Shown piece by piece: positions 9,428 to 19,099 of a stretch of DNA of 64,000 bases. Under the pieces are notes generated by a model. That model ran no database searches. It saw only the letters and a program-made list of their open reading frames with translations, and had not been told where the DNA came from. Both the position numbers and the translations under genes were made by a program. Every line of letters starts with the position of its first letter. The first letter of the stretch is position 1. The stretch comes from Coleofasciculus sp. FACHB-1120 (lineage in GTDB: Bacteria > Cyanobacteriota > Cyanobacteriia > Cyanobacteriales > FACHB-T130), in NCBI RefSeq assembly GCF_014698845.1, contig NZ_JACJTV010000006.1, positions 1 to 64,000 on the forward strand. The letters are read 5' to 3'.

Positions 9428-11212
9428 ATGAGAGTCCCAGGTCCCGTTGTCGCATCAGATCAAAAAGCGAGTCAGCAACTCTCGACCCTGCGGCGCTTTT
9501 TACGGTATCTCCGACCCTATCGGAAAGAAATTCCCATTGCCTTAACCTTAGTGGCGATTGGGGCTGCAACGCAATCCATTGGCCCCTTTTTGATTGGTTG
9601 GTCTATTGACAATCTGATTTCGCGGGGAAATCTGCGGGGATTGTTATTGATGTTGGGGGTATTGGGACTGATCTACATCCTCGGTGTTTGGGCAATTCGA
9701 GGACAGATTATGCGCGTCGGTTCTATCGTACAGCGCGTACTGGCTCAACTGCGGCAAGATATTTTTATTAAAATCCAGAGCCTTCCAATCAGCTTTTTCG
9801 ATCGCAGCGAAGCGGGTGATTTGATGAGCCGCTTGCTGAATGATGTGAATACCGTGAATCAAGCGTTCGGACAGACGATTGCCCAAATGTTGGGCAACAC
9901 GTTTAGCTTAATTGGCATTATTATTGCCATGCTCTCGATCGATCTGAAACTGGGCTTGCTGAGCAATTTAGCGGTGCCAGTGATGATTTTCACGACTGGC
10001 TTGTTTTCGCGCTGGGCAAGAGCAAGATTTCGCGTCACGCGGCAGACAATCGGCGATCTTTCCGCCAAGCTCGAAGAAGGTATCAGCAGTGTCCGAGAAG
10101 CACAAGCATTCAATCGCATCCAACTCAATATTGAAGAGTTTGATGTTGTCAACGCAGCCAATCGCGATGCGAACGTCCAAGCAGTGGCAATTACCGCTGC
10201 ATTTTTGCCGTCGATTGATTTTCTCAACACATTAGCCACCGCCGCAGTGTTGGCGTATGGAGGCTATCTGGCGGTAACAGGAGCCGCAACTGTGGGGGTT
10301 GTGACTTCTTTTTTACTCTACGTTCAGCAGTTCTTTCGCCCTATCCAAATTCTCAGCCAATTTTATACGCAAGCTCAATCAGCGATGGCAGGTTTGGAGC
10401 GGATTTTTCTACTGTTAGATGAACCTTCGCAACTTAACGATGCACCGAATGCGACTGAGATGCCGCCTATTCAGGGTGAGGTGCGATTTGAAGCGGTGAC
10501 ATTTGGCTATACCCCTACTCAACTCGTACTCAAAGGGGTGAATCTGCACGCTCAACCGGGACAGATGATTGCATTGGTGGGACCAACTGGAGCGGGTAAA
10601 AGTACGATTATTAACTTAATTCTGCGCTTCTACGATGTGTCTGGCGGCGCAGTTAAAATTGATGGGATTGATGTGCGGAGCGTGACGCAGGCGAGTTTGC
10701 GCCGTCAAATTGGCATTGTTTTACAAGATAATATTTTGTTCAGCGGTACAGTTGCAGAAAATATTGCTTTCGGCTGTCCCCACGCTACGCAAGCCGACAT
10801 TGAAGCAGCAGCGCAATTAGCCAATGTGCATGAATTTATCATTTCCTTGCCGCAAGGATACGCGACTCAATTGGGAGAACGGGGTGCGCCTCTGAGCCAA
10901 GGACAGCGCCAGCTGGTAAGTATTGCCCGTGCTGTATTAATTGACCCTCGAATTTTGATTCTGGATGAAGCTACCAGCAGTATTGATACTCGCACAGAAG
11001 CTCTGGTGCAGGATGCGATCGCGCGTCTACTCCAAAGTCGCACCAGCTTTGTGATTGCCCACCGCCTCAGTACAGTAACGCAAGCCGATCAAGTGTTAGT
11101 GATTCAGCAAGGACAAATTGTGGAACGAGGTACTCACGCAGAACTCATCGCTCAACAAGGTGTCTATGCCAATCTCTATGCACTTCAACTGGGTGCAAAT
11201 TCTACTCAATAG
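9428..11212 (+). CDS. ABC half-exporter with canonical ATPase site (BmrD/TM288-like)
   Basis: A 594-residue exporter half with an N-terminal six-helix domain (about residues 30-330) and an ATPase domain (about 350-590). Walker A is GPTGAGKST, the signature is LSQGQRQL, and Walker B is ILILDEATSSID with the catalytic Glu present. The altered signature LSQGQ together with an intact Glu is the pattern of the partner subunit in BmrCD/TM287-288-type heterodimers. It complements the LSGGQ but Glu-lacking protein at 5195-6973. I infer that the two work together despite the 2.4 kb between them. The ATG at 9428 follows GGGAAAAAAGC. Confidence 0.92.
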   Translation: MRVPGPVVASDQKASQQLSTLRRFLRYLRPYRKEIPIALTLVAIGAATQSIGPFLIGWSIDNLISRGNLRGLLLMLGVLGLIYILGVWAIRGQIMRVGSIVQRVLAQLRQDIFIKIQSLPISFFDRSEAGDLMSRLLNDVNTVNQAFGQTIAQMLGNTFSLIGIIIAMLSIDLKLGLLSNLAVPVMIFTTGLFSRWARARFRVTRQTIGDLSAKLEEGISSVREAQAFNRIQLNIEEFDVVNAANRDANVQAVAITAAFLPSIDFLNTLATAAVLAYGGYLAVTGAATVGVVTSFLLYVQQFFRPIQILSQFYTQAQSAMAGLERIFLLLDEPSQLNDAPNATEMPPIQGEVRFEAVTFGYTPTQLVLKGVNLHAQPGQMIALVGPTGAGKSTIINLILRFYDVSGGAVKIDGIDVRSVTQASLRRQIGIVLQDNILFSGTVAENIAFGCPHATQADIEAAAQLANVHEFIISLPQGYATQLGERGAPLSQGQRQLVSIARAVLIDPRILILDEATSSIDTRTEALVQDAIARLLQSRTSFVIAHRLSTVTQADQVLVIQQGQIVERGTHAELIAQQGVYANLYALQLGANSTQ

Positions 11213-11302
11213 GGTGGTGCAAGGATGCTGGTTAAAACTTAGCGCGATCGCACTCTGCTCAATTACCGCTGATAACCAAAGAACCTGCGGTGAAAGTCGA
11301 TA

Positions 11303-12706
11303 CTACACCATTTCCTCTAGTTCTTTGCCTTTGGTTTCTTTTATCAGCAGCAGAACGAAGAAAAAGGAAATCGCCGCAGCAGTCGCATACAAGCCATAGG
11401 CAAAGCCTAAACCCACATCTTTGAGAGGGGGAAAGGTAGTGGACACCGCAAAGTTAGCGATCCACTGAGCCGCAGCAGCGACGGATAGCGCTGCTCCACG
11501 AATCCGATTGTTAAACATCTCCCCTAGCATCACCCAAACGACGGGTCCCCAAGAGAAGCCAAAGCAGAAGACGTAGAGGTTAGCTGCTAGCAAGGCAATA
11601 ATGCCAGAGTTTCCGGTTAAGCTGGGGTTCCCGGCGGCATCTAGGGGCGCACTGCCAAAGGTTGCCGCCAGCGTTCCCAGAGTCAGCGTCATGCCCAGAG
11701 AACCCAGAATCAGCAGAGGTTTGCGTCCAAACTTGTCCACAAAAGCGATCGCGACTAGCGTTGTCACAATATTGGTGATACTGGTAATCACCGTAATCCA
11801 CAGCGAATCCTTCTCGGAAAAGCCTACCGCCTGCCACAGGACGCTGCTGTAATAGAAAATTACGTTAATTCCTACCAACTGTTGCAGAATAGATAACCCA
11901 ATACCAACCCAGACTATCGTGAGTAAGCCATGCCTACCCATGAGATCGGACAGTTGAGGTTTGCGTTCCCGCAATACCGTCTGCCGAATCTCCTGTACTT
12001 TAGCCTCAACATCTCCACCCAAAACCTTTGCCAAAACGGAAGCCGCTTCTGCTTCCCGTCCTTGGGCAACCAAGTAGCGGGGTGACTCTGGAATCCTCAG
12101 TGCGCCTACTGCGTAGGCAATAGCAGCTGGGATTTCAGTCCAGAACATCCAACGCCAAGCAGATATCCCGAACCAGAAGGGCGCTTCGGCGGAACCAGCA
12201 GCAACCGCGATGAAGTAGTCACACAGCAAGGCGATGAAGATCCCGGTAACGATCGCAAGTTGCTGGAGAGAACCGAGTCGTCCGCGCAAGTGTGCAGGGG
12301 AGACTTCGGCAATGTAGGCGGGGGCGATAACGCTCGCAGCACCGACAGCCACTCCACCCACTAATCGCCAAACCATGAAATCCCAAATAGTAAAGGCAAT
12401 ACCGGAACCTACGGCGCTGATCAAAAACATAATAGCCGCGACGATCATCGTTTTTACCCGCCCATAGCGATCGGCGAGCTGTCCGGCAAAGAACGCTCCC
12501 ACTGCTGAACCCAGTAGTGCCGAGGAAACGGCGAATCCCGTTGCCACACTACCCACTTGAAACTCTCTTCCTAAAGCGGCTACTGCACCATTAATTACGG
12601 CAGTATCAAAACCAAACAAAAAGCCACCAATGGCAGCCACCAGTGCCAACATCAGAACATACGATGTGCTGGCTTTCGGCATAACAGGTTTGTTGTGAAT
12701 AGTCAT
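11303..12706 (-). CDS. glcP: MFS sugar porter, probable glucose transporter
   Basis: A 467-residue major facilitator of the sugar porter family with about 12 hydrophobic segments. Family signatures are all present: GGFLFGFDTAVINGA near residue 27, DRYGRVKTM in the loop between helices 2 and 3, PESPRYLVAQGREAEA after helix 6, and a C-terminal KETKGKELEE. It most resembles the cyanobacterial glucose transporter GlcP and GalP/XylE types. Sugar uptake by proton symport in the plasma membrane is likely. The gene is monocistronic, convergent with the ABC gene at 9428. The symbol is a family-level guess. Confidence 0.85.
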   Translation of the reverse strand: MTIHNKPVMPKASTSYVLMLALVAAIGGFLFGFDTAVINGAVAALGREFQVGSVATGFAVSSALLGSAVGAFFAGQLADRYGRVKTMIVAAIMFLISAVGSGIAFTIWDFMVWRLVGGVAVGAASVIAPAYIAEVSPAHLRGRLGSLQQLAIVTGIFIALLCDYFIAVAAGSAEAPFWFGISAWRWMFWTEIPAAIAYAVGALRIPESPRYLVAQGREAEAASVLAKVLGGDVEAKVQEIRQTVLRERKPQLSDLMGRHGLLTIVWVGIGLSILQQLVGINVIFYYSSVLWQAVGFSEKDSLWITVITSITNIVTTLVAIAFVDKFGRKPLLILGSLGMTLTLGTLAATFGSAPLDAAGNPSLTGNSGIIALLAANLYVFCFGFSWGPVVWVMLGEMFNNRIRGAALSVAAAAQWIANFAVSTTFPPLKDVGLGFAYGLYATAAAISFFFVLLLIKETKGKELEEMV

Positions 12707-13609
12707 TTGTTAATTCCTAAGTCAAACGCAAATGCAAAGCTAAATTGATTTCGATTTGCTCATCTACTCATCTATGCGATCATCTATGCGATATGCGAAC
12801 TTTAAAACGCAAAGCCTGCCAAGCGATAGCCAGCAACCTATCGTGGTAGCTTGTTATCGCTTGGCAATCACCTTCAGTACGGTGCGCGATCGCTTATGTA
12901 CTACAGCAATTTCTACTTTTATGAACTACGGAGATAATGACCGGATTTATCTTTGTAATTCTGCTTTGGTGGCTAGTCCGTGTTTAATGTGAGAACTGGG
13001 ATAAACTGGGTTATCAGAAAAAGATAAATCTATTTCTCACCATAAGAACATTGTTTGACCCCACCCTCGTAGTAGCATCAATCTTTAGGCTTATAAGGGT
13101 GCCAGTGTAAGAAACTGTAAGATTTAGCGAATAAACTTAACATAACCCCCAGATTAGAGTAATTATGCCAAAATCCATGAGCCTTAGGTTGTAAATAGTA
13201 TTTGAAATGCGCGATCGCAAGGAGAGTTATCGAGAAGCAACTTTACAGACTACACGACCTGTGAAAACTTATTCATGTACCGGATGCGCTCGCAAGTGTC
13301 ACCGAATCAAATTTCTCTTCACCATCAGTCCGCTTGCCAGTACGTTTTGCGGTAACATTAAGCACTTCCTAGCTTTCTGATAGCTCGTTGATTTCAGTTT
13401 TACTTTATCCCTACTCACTCCTAAATGCGTTTGCTGGACTGAAGGGTGTTCCTCAACTTCACGCCAGTATACCAAGTTTAATTAATAACTTTTTTCTGTG
13501 AAGATTACGCGAAAATACGGTGAATATTGCGTAAAGCTACGCTTTCACTGACAAATATGGGATATTTTTTGTCTAACAGATACAAGTCTAAATCTATGGG
13601 AGGAGCCTT
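12707..13609. other. Intergenic region, no gene seen
   Basis: About 900 bp between divergent genes. It contains one clear stem-loop at 12817-12866, a few HIP1 sites and AT-rich stretches before the PEP-CTERM gene (notably about 13480-13600). A 78-codon open stretch on the plus strand at 12756 lacks a ribosome site and any family resemblance. Confidence 0.5.
12817..12866. terminator. 12-bp stem-loop upstream of the sugar porter
   Basis: TGCCAAGCGATA at 12817-12828 pairs perfectly with TATCGCTTGGCA at 12855-12866 around a 26-nt loop. It lies 110 bp upstream of the porter start. It could be a regulatory hairpin, an operator or a terminator relic. No T-run follows on either strand. Confidence 0.4.
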
Positions 13610-14809
13610 ATGAAAATTAAAATTTTTACATTTAAACCATTCATCAAGCTACTGAACCTGTCGGCTTTAATCACTTTAAGTACCGCTGCCATTTTAGACC
13701 TTGGAGCTTCTGGAGCAGATGCTGCCTTATTAATTGGTAATACTAAAAGCAACAATGTAGTACGTTATGACGATAAGACAGGGAAGTTTTTGGGTGATTT
13801 TATTGCCGCTGGTAGTGGCGGCTTATCTAACCCAGATGATTTAGTGTTTGGTCCTGATGGAAATCTCTATATCAGCAGTGGTAGTAGTTCTACAGGACAG
13901 ATATTACGCTACAACGGCAAGACAGGTGCATTCATCGATGTATTTGCTTCAGGGGGAAATCTAACTCGTCCCTATGGTATGGTATTTGGGCCTGATGGCT
14001 ATCTTTATGTGAGTAGCTTTCTTACAGACACAATCCTGCGCTATAACGCTACGACAGGCGCATTTGTAGATGTATTCGCTTCAGGAAATGGCTTAGCTGG
14101 TGGTTTAAACGGCCCAAATGATTTGTTGTTTACACCTGATGGTAAGTTGCTCGTTTCTACTCAGGGTAGCGTTGCCATTCCTGGTGATGCTAACACAGAT
14201 GGCATCATTTCACCTGGAGAGTTTGTTCCTGACTTTAGTCAGGGACTTCCCAGCCAAATATTGAGTTATGACATTAAAACCAAACAGTCTACTGTTCTAG
14301 TAGATTCAGCTACTCCACTTCCCAACAGTTTTAATTTCGTCAGTTTTTTGGGTTTAGCACTCAGCCCTAAGGGAGATTTGTTCACGACTGACTTTGCAAA
14401 TGGACTTCGGGCTTATGATATTAATTCAGGTGCCTTAAAAGCAACTATTCCAACTGACTATACTTCACCCCCTGGAGGTTTTAGCAATAACTTTATTGGC
14501 AATCTGACTTTCATTGGAAATACTCTCTTTACGGTTGGTTTCGACTTCACCAAAAATGATTATGGAGCGATTCTACGTTATGACACTGTAACCGGGAATG
14601 CTCAACCTTCAGTAGGTAATCAAGGTGCAGTTTTTGTCTCAACTAACAGCAATCTTCAGCGTCCAATTGGCATTACATCGATTGCATCAGTACCAGAACC
14701 GACAGCTACGATAAGTTTGTTTGCATTTGGTACATTCTGCGCGGTATTTCTACGGAAGGCCAAGCGGAAAAACCACTGCTTGCACGCAGAAGATACAGTT
14801 ATCAATTAA
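13610..14809 (+). CDS. Secreted NHL/SMP-30-like beta-propeller with PEP-CTERM anchor
   Basis: A 399-residue exported protein. It starts with a signal peptide (hydrophobic segment about residues 15-38), then repeats of about 45 residues of the type VFGPDGNLYISSG...ILRYNGKTGAFIDVFASG, typical of NHL or SMP-30 propellers. It ends with a PEP-CTERM sorting signal: VPEP, a hydrophobic stretch, then RKAKRK near the C-terminus. Such signals are processed by exosortase. A DANTDG segment near residue 190 looks like a calcium-binding loop. GGGAGGAG provides a strong ribosome site before the ATG. The role is probably extracellular or envelope-associated; the ligand is unknown. Confidence 0.85.
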   Translation: MKIKIFTFKPFIKLLNLSALITLSTAAILDLGASGADAALLIGNTKSNNVVRYDDKTGKFLGDFIAAGSGGLSNPDDLVFGPDGNLYISSGSSSTGQILRYNGKTGAFIDVFASGGNLTRPYGMVFGPDGYLYVSSFLTDTILRYNATTGAFVDVFASGNGLAGGLNGPNDLLFTPDGKLLVSTQGSVAIPGDANTDGIISPGEFVPDFSQGLPSQILSYDIKTKQSTVLVDSATPLPNSFNFVSFLGLALSPKGDLFTTDFANGLRAYDINSGALKATIPTDYTSPPGGFSNNFIGNLTFIGNTLFTVGFDFTKNDYGAILRYDTVTGNAQPSVGNQGAVFVSTNSNLQRPIGITSIASVPEPTATISLFAFGTFCAVFLRKAKRKNHCLHAEDTVIN

Positions 14810-15298
14810 CGAGATCGTAGCGCTCGTGAAGGTATTACAACTGATGTCTTCACGGGCGAATTCAAGGGAAATTAGCGATCGCCTTTATGGATGCTGTTGG
14901 GTTAAAAATGATTTTCACTTGCACCCAATGGCACTTCGTTTCGAGCATCTTTGAGCAATTTTGCAATTACAGATAGGTGTTGGGAAGTTAGCGATCGCTC
15001 CTACAGAAACTTACAGAAAATCACAGACAAGCACGATCGCTTTGTTTGTTCGGACTAGCACTCGTATCAATAATTGCAGATGGCTTTTAGGAATAAGCAA
15101 GGGCGCTGATGTCTACGTGCAGTCAAAATTAACTTACACCCGATCGCACTGTTAAAGAATGTTTGCGAGCGCTTGCCAATTAAAGATGGCTGTCATTCGG
15201 TAGCAGTATTGATTGTTCTTACAGCATACCCCAAAAAAAGCGAGCGTACCTTTTACAATAACGATCGCCCTTTGCTATTTCTACCTCTATTTAGAACG
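14810..15298. other. Intergenic region, no gene seen
   Basis: About 490 bp between convergent genes. It holds several HIP1-like octamers (for example near 14875 and 14990) but no convincing reading frame, RNA gene or long hairpin. Two short open stretches on the plus strand have no ribosome site or recognisable motif. Confidence 0.5.
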
Positions 15299-15946
15299 CT
15301 AGGCTTGTATAGCTCTTCGGAGAGATTCTGCTGCTTGCTCTTTACGAGCTTTTGCCATGTATTGAATCCAGCTTGCCTTTAAGTCGTGTCCTGACCACAC
15401 ATCAAATTTGTCATTCCCAGAAGCCAGTATCATTCGCTCAACACATTGCTCAATTGACATACCTTTAAACAACAAATGATAGAAAGTCACATAGGCAACT
15501 GCTGCATCACTCCAAGAGACTGAACTATTGTTACCAACTAAAGCCCGAAATGGATAATCTGCATCCTCATGCATTGCCATTAGACGACCAAAACTGCCAA
15601 AACAAGAGGACATACAGATTAAAAGCCCGCCTTCCATAAAATTCGTCAGAGGGATTAGCAGTTCCCGAAGCTCAGCCCACAAAAGAAAGGTATCGTTAGT
15701 CAGCGCAACTCCTACATTGTTGCCATGCATACTGAGGTGAAGTATCGGAGGTTGTCTAAAATGCTCCCATGCTTCTACGAGGCGTTTGTTTAGCGCTGTA
15801 TCAAATGTTTCCTGAGTTGTAACTAGACTATACCAATGAGGTATTTCAGCAAGGCTTAGAACTTCACTAAGGGCACGTCCTTCTGTACGTCCATCGAGGA
15901 GATCGCGAGCAGATGGTGACTCAATTATGTATACAAATCCAGTCAT
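15299..15946 (-). CDS. Stand-alone CHAT-like (caspase-fold) cysteine peptidase
   Basis: A 215-residue protein with the layout of a minimal CHAT domain. The start reads FVYIIESPSARDLLDGR. A buried strand then ends in the candidate catalytic His (LHLSMHGN, about residue 94), and a second ends in the candidate Cys (LLICMSSCFGSFG, about residue 134). CHAT domains are caspase-hemoglobinase relatives often used as regulated proteases in bacterial defence or signalling. No sensor domain is fused here. The gene start overlaps the end of an upstream minus-strand frame (15921-16217), which suggests coupled translation and a possible partner. Confidence 0.7.
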   Translation of the reverse strand: MTGFVYIIESPSARDLLDGRTEGRALSEVLSLAEIPHWYSLVTTQETFDTALNKRLVEAWEHFRQPPILHLSMHGNNVGVALTNDTFLLWAELRELLIPLTNFMEGGLLICMSSCFGSFGRLMAMHEDADYPFRALVGNNSSVSWSDAAVAYVTFYHLLFKGMSIEQCVERMILASGNDKFDVWSGHDLKASWIQYMAKARKEQAAESLRRAIQA

Positions 15947-16217
15947 AAAAACGTGGAACGCCTTCGATGTCTATTATGCCGCTTATATTGATTGAATACT
16001 CAACTTTACTACCTTTGATATTGGGTATGGGGTTATCGAACGAAGCCTCACCATGTTGAAAGCAAGGGAGGACAGAGCAAGTTGGGACAAAAACGATAGC
16101 TCCATCTGCCTCTGGGAAAGGATTTAGATGAAGGCGATCGCTAATAATGTTTGATAGAGCGTAGCCCGTAATTCTACTTAGGATACCCTGACGCTTCAGC
16201 TTTTCTAATACAAGAAT
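15921..16217 (-). pseudogene. Start-less reading frame coupled to the CHAT-like gene
   Basis: A 98-codon open frame with coding character but no ATG, GTG or TTG near its 5' end. It begins after a TGA at about 16218. Representative pieces are LEKLKRQGILSRITGYALSN, then EADGAIVFVPTCSVLPCF, and a tail ending YDWICIHN. Its TGA at 15921-15923 overlaps the start of the CHAT-like gene by 26 bp, the usual geometry of translational coupling. It looks like the C-terminal part of a gene whose 5' end has been lost or frameshifted. I do not recognise the family. Alternatively it starts at a non-standard codon. Confidence 0.45.
16110..16150. repeat. Short dispersed repeat, copy 1 (HIP1-containing)
   Basis: CTCTGGGAAAGGATTTAGAT followed by GAAGGCGATCGCTAATA recurs at 17881-17917 with few changes. 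Copy 1 lies inside the start-less frame next to the CHAT-like gene. Confidence 0.45.
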
Positions 16218-16346
16218 TCAAGATTACTGATTAAATGATTCCTGTTAACAATCAATTTTTCAGTAGATATAAATACCTGTAAACTATTAATCGTTCATTT
16301 CATCACCAGGCTAAGCGATCGGATAGCTAACTTATCATTCAAACTT

Positions 16347-17600
16347 ATGAAATTACATTTCATTCCTAGAGGTTGGTGGCGATCGCTCAAGTATCTCTTG
16401 TTAATGTTTCTGGCATCATTGACCGCAGTATTGCTGGCTGGCAACCCCATCTCTGCGATCGCGCAAAGCCCAATGCCAGAACCAGAAGCAATCGAGCAAA
16501 GCCCAATACCAGAAGCCACCCCTCAGAAACGTTTTCAGGAAATTCGCGGGGTTTGGATGACCAACAATGACACTAAAATCCTCAGAGATCGCCCCAAACT
16601 GCAAAATGCTGTAAGTCAACTGGCGCAGCTAAACTTCAACACCATCTATCCTGTAGTGTGGAATTCTGGCTATACGCTTTTCGAGAGTGCCATAGCAGAA
16701 CGAAAAGGCATTCAATCTTCTGTCAGCAAAGGCTTACAGGGACAAGATATCATCGCTGACTTGATTTCCCAAGCCCATCGCCAAGGCTTGCTAGTGATTC
16801 CCTGGTTTGAGTTCGGTTTCATGGCTCCCCCGATATCGGAACTGACGTCAAAACATCCTAATTGGATTACGCAACGGCGCGATGGTAGCCAAACTTGGAT
16901 TGGCGCTGCGGGTGAGGTTGTGTGGCTTAATCCCTTCCATCCAGAGGTGCAGCAGTTCATCACCGATCTTGTGCTGGAAGTCGTCACTAAATATGATGCC
17001 GATGGCATTCAGTTTGACGATCACACCAGTTTGCCCAATGAATTTGGCTACGATCGCTACACGCTTGCCTTGTACAAACAGGAAACCAAGAAAGATGCGC
17101 CTTCCAATCCCAAAGATCCTGCATGGGTGCGCTGGCGTGCAGATAAAATCACGGCATTCATGACACAACTCAACAAAGCTGTAAAAGAGAGAAAACCCAA
17201 CGCAATTTTCTCTGTTGCCCCTAATCCCTACGTCACCGCTTACAATACTTATCTGCAAGATTGGCTGACTTGGGTGCGAAAAGATATCGTGGATGAGTTA
17301 ATTGTGCAAGTTTATCGTCCCGATCTGCAAAGTTTTCTCGACCAGCTTACCCGCCCGGAAATTCAAGAAGTGCAACAAAAAATTCCAACCGGAGTTGGGG
17401 TTCTCACAGGCTTGAGAAAGAAGCCGGTTTCGATGCGACTGATTCAATCTAAAGTACGGGCAGCTCGCGATCGCGGTTTAGGTGTAACTTTCTTCTATTA
17501 TGAAAGCCTTTGGGACAAGGCACCAGAACCTATCGCGGAACGGCAATCTAATTTTCAAAGTCTCTTCAACTTCCCGGCTTCCCGCTTTGCAATTAGATAA
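16347..17600 (+). CDS. Exported GHL10-type glycoside hydrolase-like protein
   Basis: A 417-residue protein with a signal peptide (about residues 13-40, ending AIAQS), a short Pro/Glu-rich linker with two QSP(M/I)PE repeats, then a GHL10 (DUF187-type) TIM-barrel domain from about residue 65. Typical features are RGVWMTNNDTKIL at the first strand, LLVIPWFEFGFM, HPNWITQRRDG, LNPFHPEVQQF and the acidic DADGIQFDDH. Members are thought to act on cell-wall or extracellular polysaccharide, but substrates are mostly unproven. Monocistronic, followed by a HIP1-based terminator. Confidence 0.85.
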   Translation: MKLHFIPRGWWRSLKYLLLMFLASLTAVLLAGNPISAIAQSPMPEPEAIEQSPIPEATPQKRFQEIRGVWMTNNDTKILRDRPKLQNAVSQLAQLNFNTIYPVVWNSGYTLFESAIAERKGIQSSVSKGLQGQDIIADLISQAHRQGLLVIPWFEFGFMAPPISELTSKHPNWITQRRDGSQTWIGAAGEVVWLNPFHPEVQQFITDLVLEVVTKYDADGIQFDDHTSLPNEFGYDRYTLALYKQETKKDAPSNPKDPAWVRWRADKITAFMTQLNKAVKERKPNAIFSVAPNPYVTAYNTYLQDWLTWVRKDIVDELIVQVYRPDLQSFLDQLTRPEIQEVQQKIPTGVGVLTGLRKKPVSMRLIQSKVRAARDRGLGVTFFYYESLWDKAPEPIAERQSNFQSLFNFPASRFAIR

Positions 17601-17716
17601 CCTGGCAATCTTTTAAGCAAGCGCTCGCTTCGTTTGCGCCAAGGGCGATTGCCCCCAAGGGGCAGCGCGAAGCGATCGCACGCTTCGCCTCCATGCAGTC
17701 AAAACCCACCGATACG

Positions 17717-17755
17717 AGCGATCGCTTGCGTGAATGAAGCAAGTGATCGCTTTTT
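17717..17755 (+). terminator. HIP1-based intrinsic terminator after the GHL10 gene
   Basis: AGCGATCGCTTGC at 17717-17729 pairs with GCAAGTGATCGCT at 17739-17751 with a single mismatch, around a 9-nt loop, and is followed by TTTTTG. This is a standard rho-independent arrangement built on a HIP1 octamer. A shorter hairpin, GCGAAGCG with CGCTTCGC (17667-17688), lies just before it. Confidence 0.7.
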
Positions 17756-17880
17756 GTTCTCAACGTATCAATAAAGCTGATTACCTGACGGGGTTGTCAC
17801 CCCGTCAGTGCTATGCCCCTACTAGTTTGACCATGATTCAGCCTTCCCTAAGTAAGACTAGCTATAAATTAGAGCCGTCC

Positions 17881-17917
17881 CTCTGGCAGAGGATCTAGAT
17901 GAAGGCGATCGCTAATA
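17881..17917. repeat. Short dispersed repeat, copy 2
   Basis: CTCTGGCAGAGGATCTAGAT followed by GAAGGCGATCGCTAATA matches the copy at 16110-16150 with a handful of substitutions. Function unknown. Confidence 0.45.
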
Positions 17918-18004
17918 TTTGTAGTGGGTTGTGGAAAGTCTGGGTTAGCTGAAATAGCATTTTACTTACTTCTGCTGGGTTGAGTAGTTTGGAGACTTGA
18001 AGCT

Positions 18005-18868
18005 ATGCGCTGGGAATTCGGTCGGAAAAGCAGCAACGTTGAGGACAGGCGCGGGGGTGGGGTTTCCGGTCCTGTGGTAGGGGGCGGGATTGGAACAATT
18101 GTTCTAGCGGTGATTGTTGCTCTCTTGGGGGGCGATCCGGGTGCGGTGTTGCAGCAAGGACAAGAACAAGTACCGAGCGATCGCACCTCTTCCCAGTCTC
18201 CTCAAACACAATCATCTGCTACGAACGATCGCATGGCTGATTTCGTTTCGGTTGTCTTGGCGGATACAGAAGATACATGGGGTACCCTGTTTCGCCAAAA
18301 CGGAGAAACCTATGTCGAGCCTAAGTTAGTTCTCTTCTCAAATTCGGTACAGTCGGCTTGTGGTTCTGCCAGTGCGGCAGTCGGGCCGTTTTATTGCCCC
18401 GCCGATCAAAAAGTCTATATTGACTTAAGTTTTTATCAAGATTTGAAGTATAAGCTCAACGCGCCCGGAGACTTTGCCCAAGCGTATGTAATTGCTCACG
18501 AGGTTGGGCATCATGTGCAGAACTTAATGGGAATTTCTAGTAAAGTTCGTACATTACAGCGTCAAGCCGATCGGACAGAGGCAAATCAACTTTCAGTTAG
18601 GTTGGAGTTACAAGCAGACTGTTTTGCTGGCATCTGGGCGCATCATGCCAATCGTTCCCGGCAAATTCTGGAGGAAGGCGACGTTGAGGAAGCGCTGAAT
18701 GCTGCTAGCAGTATTGGCGACGATCGCTTGCAGAGTCAGTCCAGAGGGCGTGTTGTCCCGGATTCTTTTACTCACGGTAGTTCAGCGCAGCGAGTCCGCT
18801 GGTTCAAGCGGGGGATTCAGACAGGCGAACCTGCACAATGCAATACCTTTGCAGCAGCAAATCCCTAG
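18005..18868 (+). CDS. YpfJ-family neutral zinc metallopeptidase
   Basis: A 287-residue member of the YpfJ (Zn_peptidase_2) family. A short cytoplasmic N-terminus (MRWEFGRKSSNVEDRRG) and a Gly-rich transmembrane segment at about residues 20-43 anchor it. The catalytic domain follows, with the zinc motif HEVGHH near residue 165 and a later conserved ELQADCFAG whose Glu/Asp probably completes the site. The C-terminal block SFTHGSSAQRVRWF is a family signature. Its physiological substrate is not known. Length matches the family. Confidence 0.92.
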   Translation: MRWEFGRKSSNVEDRRGGGVSGPVVGGGIGTIVLAVIVALLGGDPGAVLQQGQEQVPSDRTSSQSPQTQSSATNDRMADFVSVVLADTEDTWGTLFRQNGETYVEPKLVLFSNSVQSACGSASAAVGPFYCPADQKVYIDLSFYQDLKYKLNAPGDFAQAYVIAHEVGHHVQNLMGISSKVRTLQRQADRTEANQLSVRLELQADCFAGIWAHHANRSRQILEEGDVEEALNAASSIGDDRLQSQSRGRVVPDSFTHGSSAQRVRWFKRGIQTGEPAQCNTFAAANP

Positions 18869-19099
18869 CAAAATATGGTGTTGGAAGTATAGTAGGAAGC
18901 GATCGCATTCTTGATGAAGCTAGAGCGATCGCTATCTTTATTCATGGTTGCGATCGCCTTTAGATTTCCGCTATTTAGAGCGGTAGTTTACACCTATAAG
19001 AAATCTTATACTGCAATGGGGCTATAGTTAATAGTTAGAGTGATAATTTTGTATGTAAAAGTAAGCTTTCAGACCATTTAAGTCCGCTAAGGGATATCA

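Larger units (their letters stand above)
17601..18004. other. Intergenic region with HIP1 hairpins, no gene seen
   Basis: About 400 bp between two plus-strand genes. It contains a short hairpin at 17667-17688, a stronger terminator at 17717-17755 and a repeat copy at 17881-17917. No coding frame is evident. Confidence 0.5.

Noticed and set aside
12756..12992. 78-codon plus-strand open frame
   Set aside because: No ribosome site, unusual composition, overlaps the hairpin at 12817-12866.
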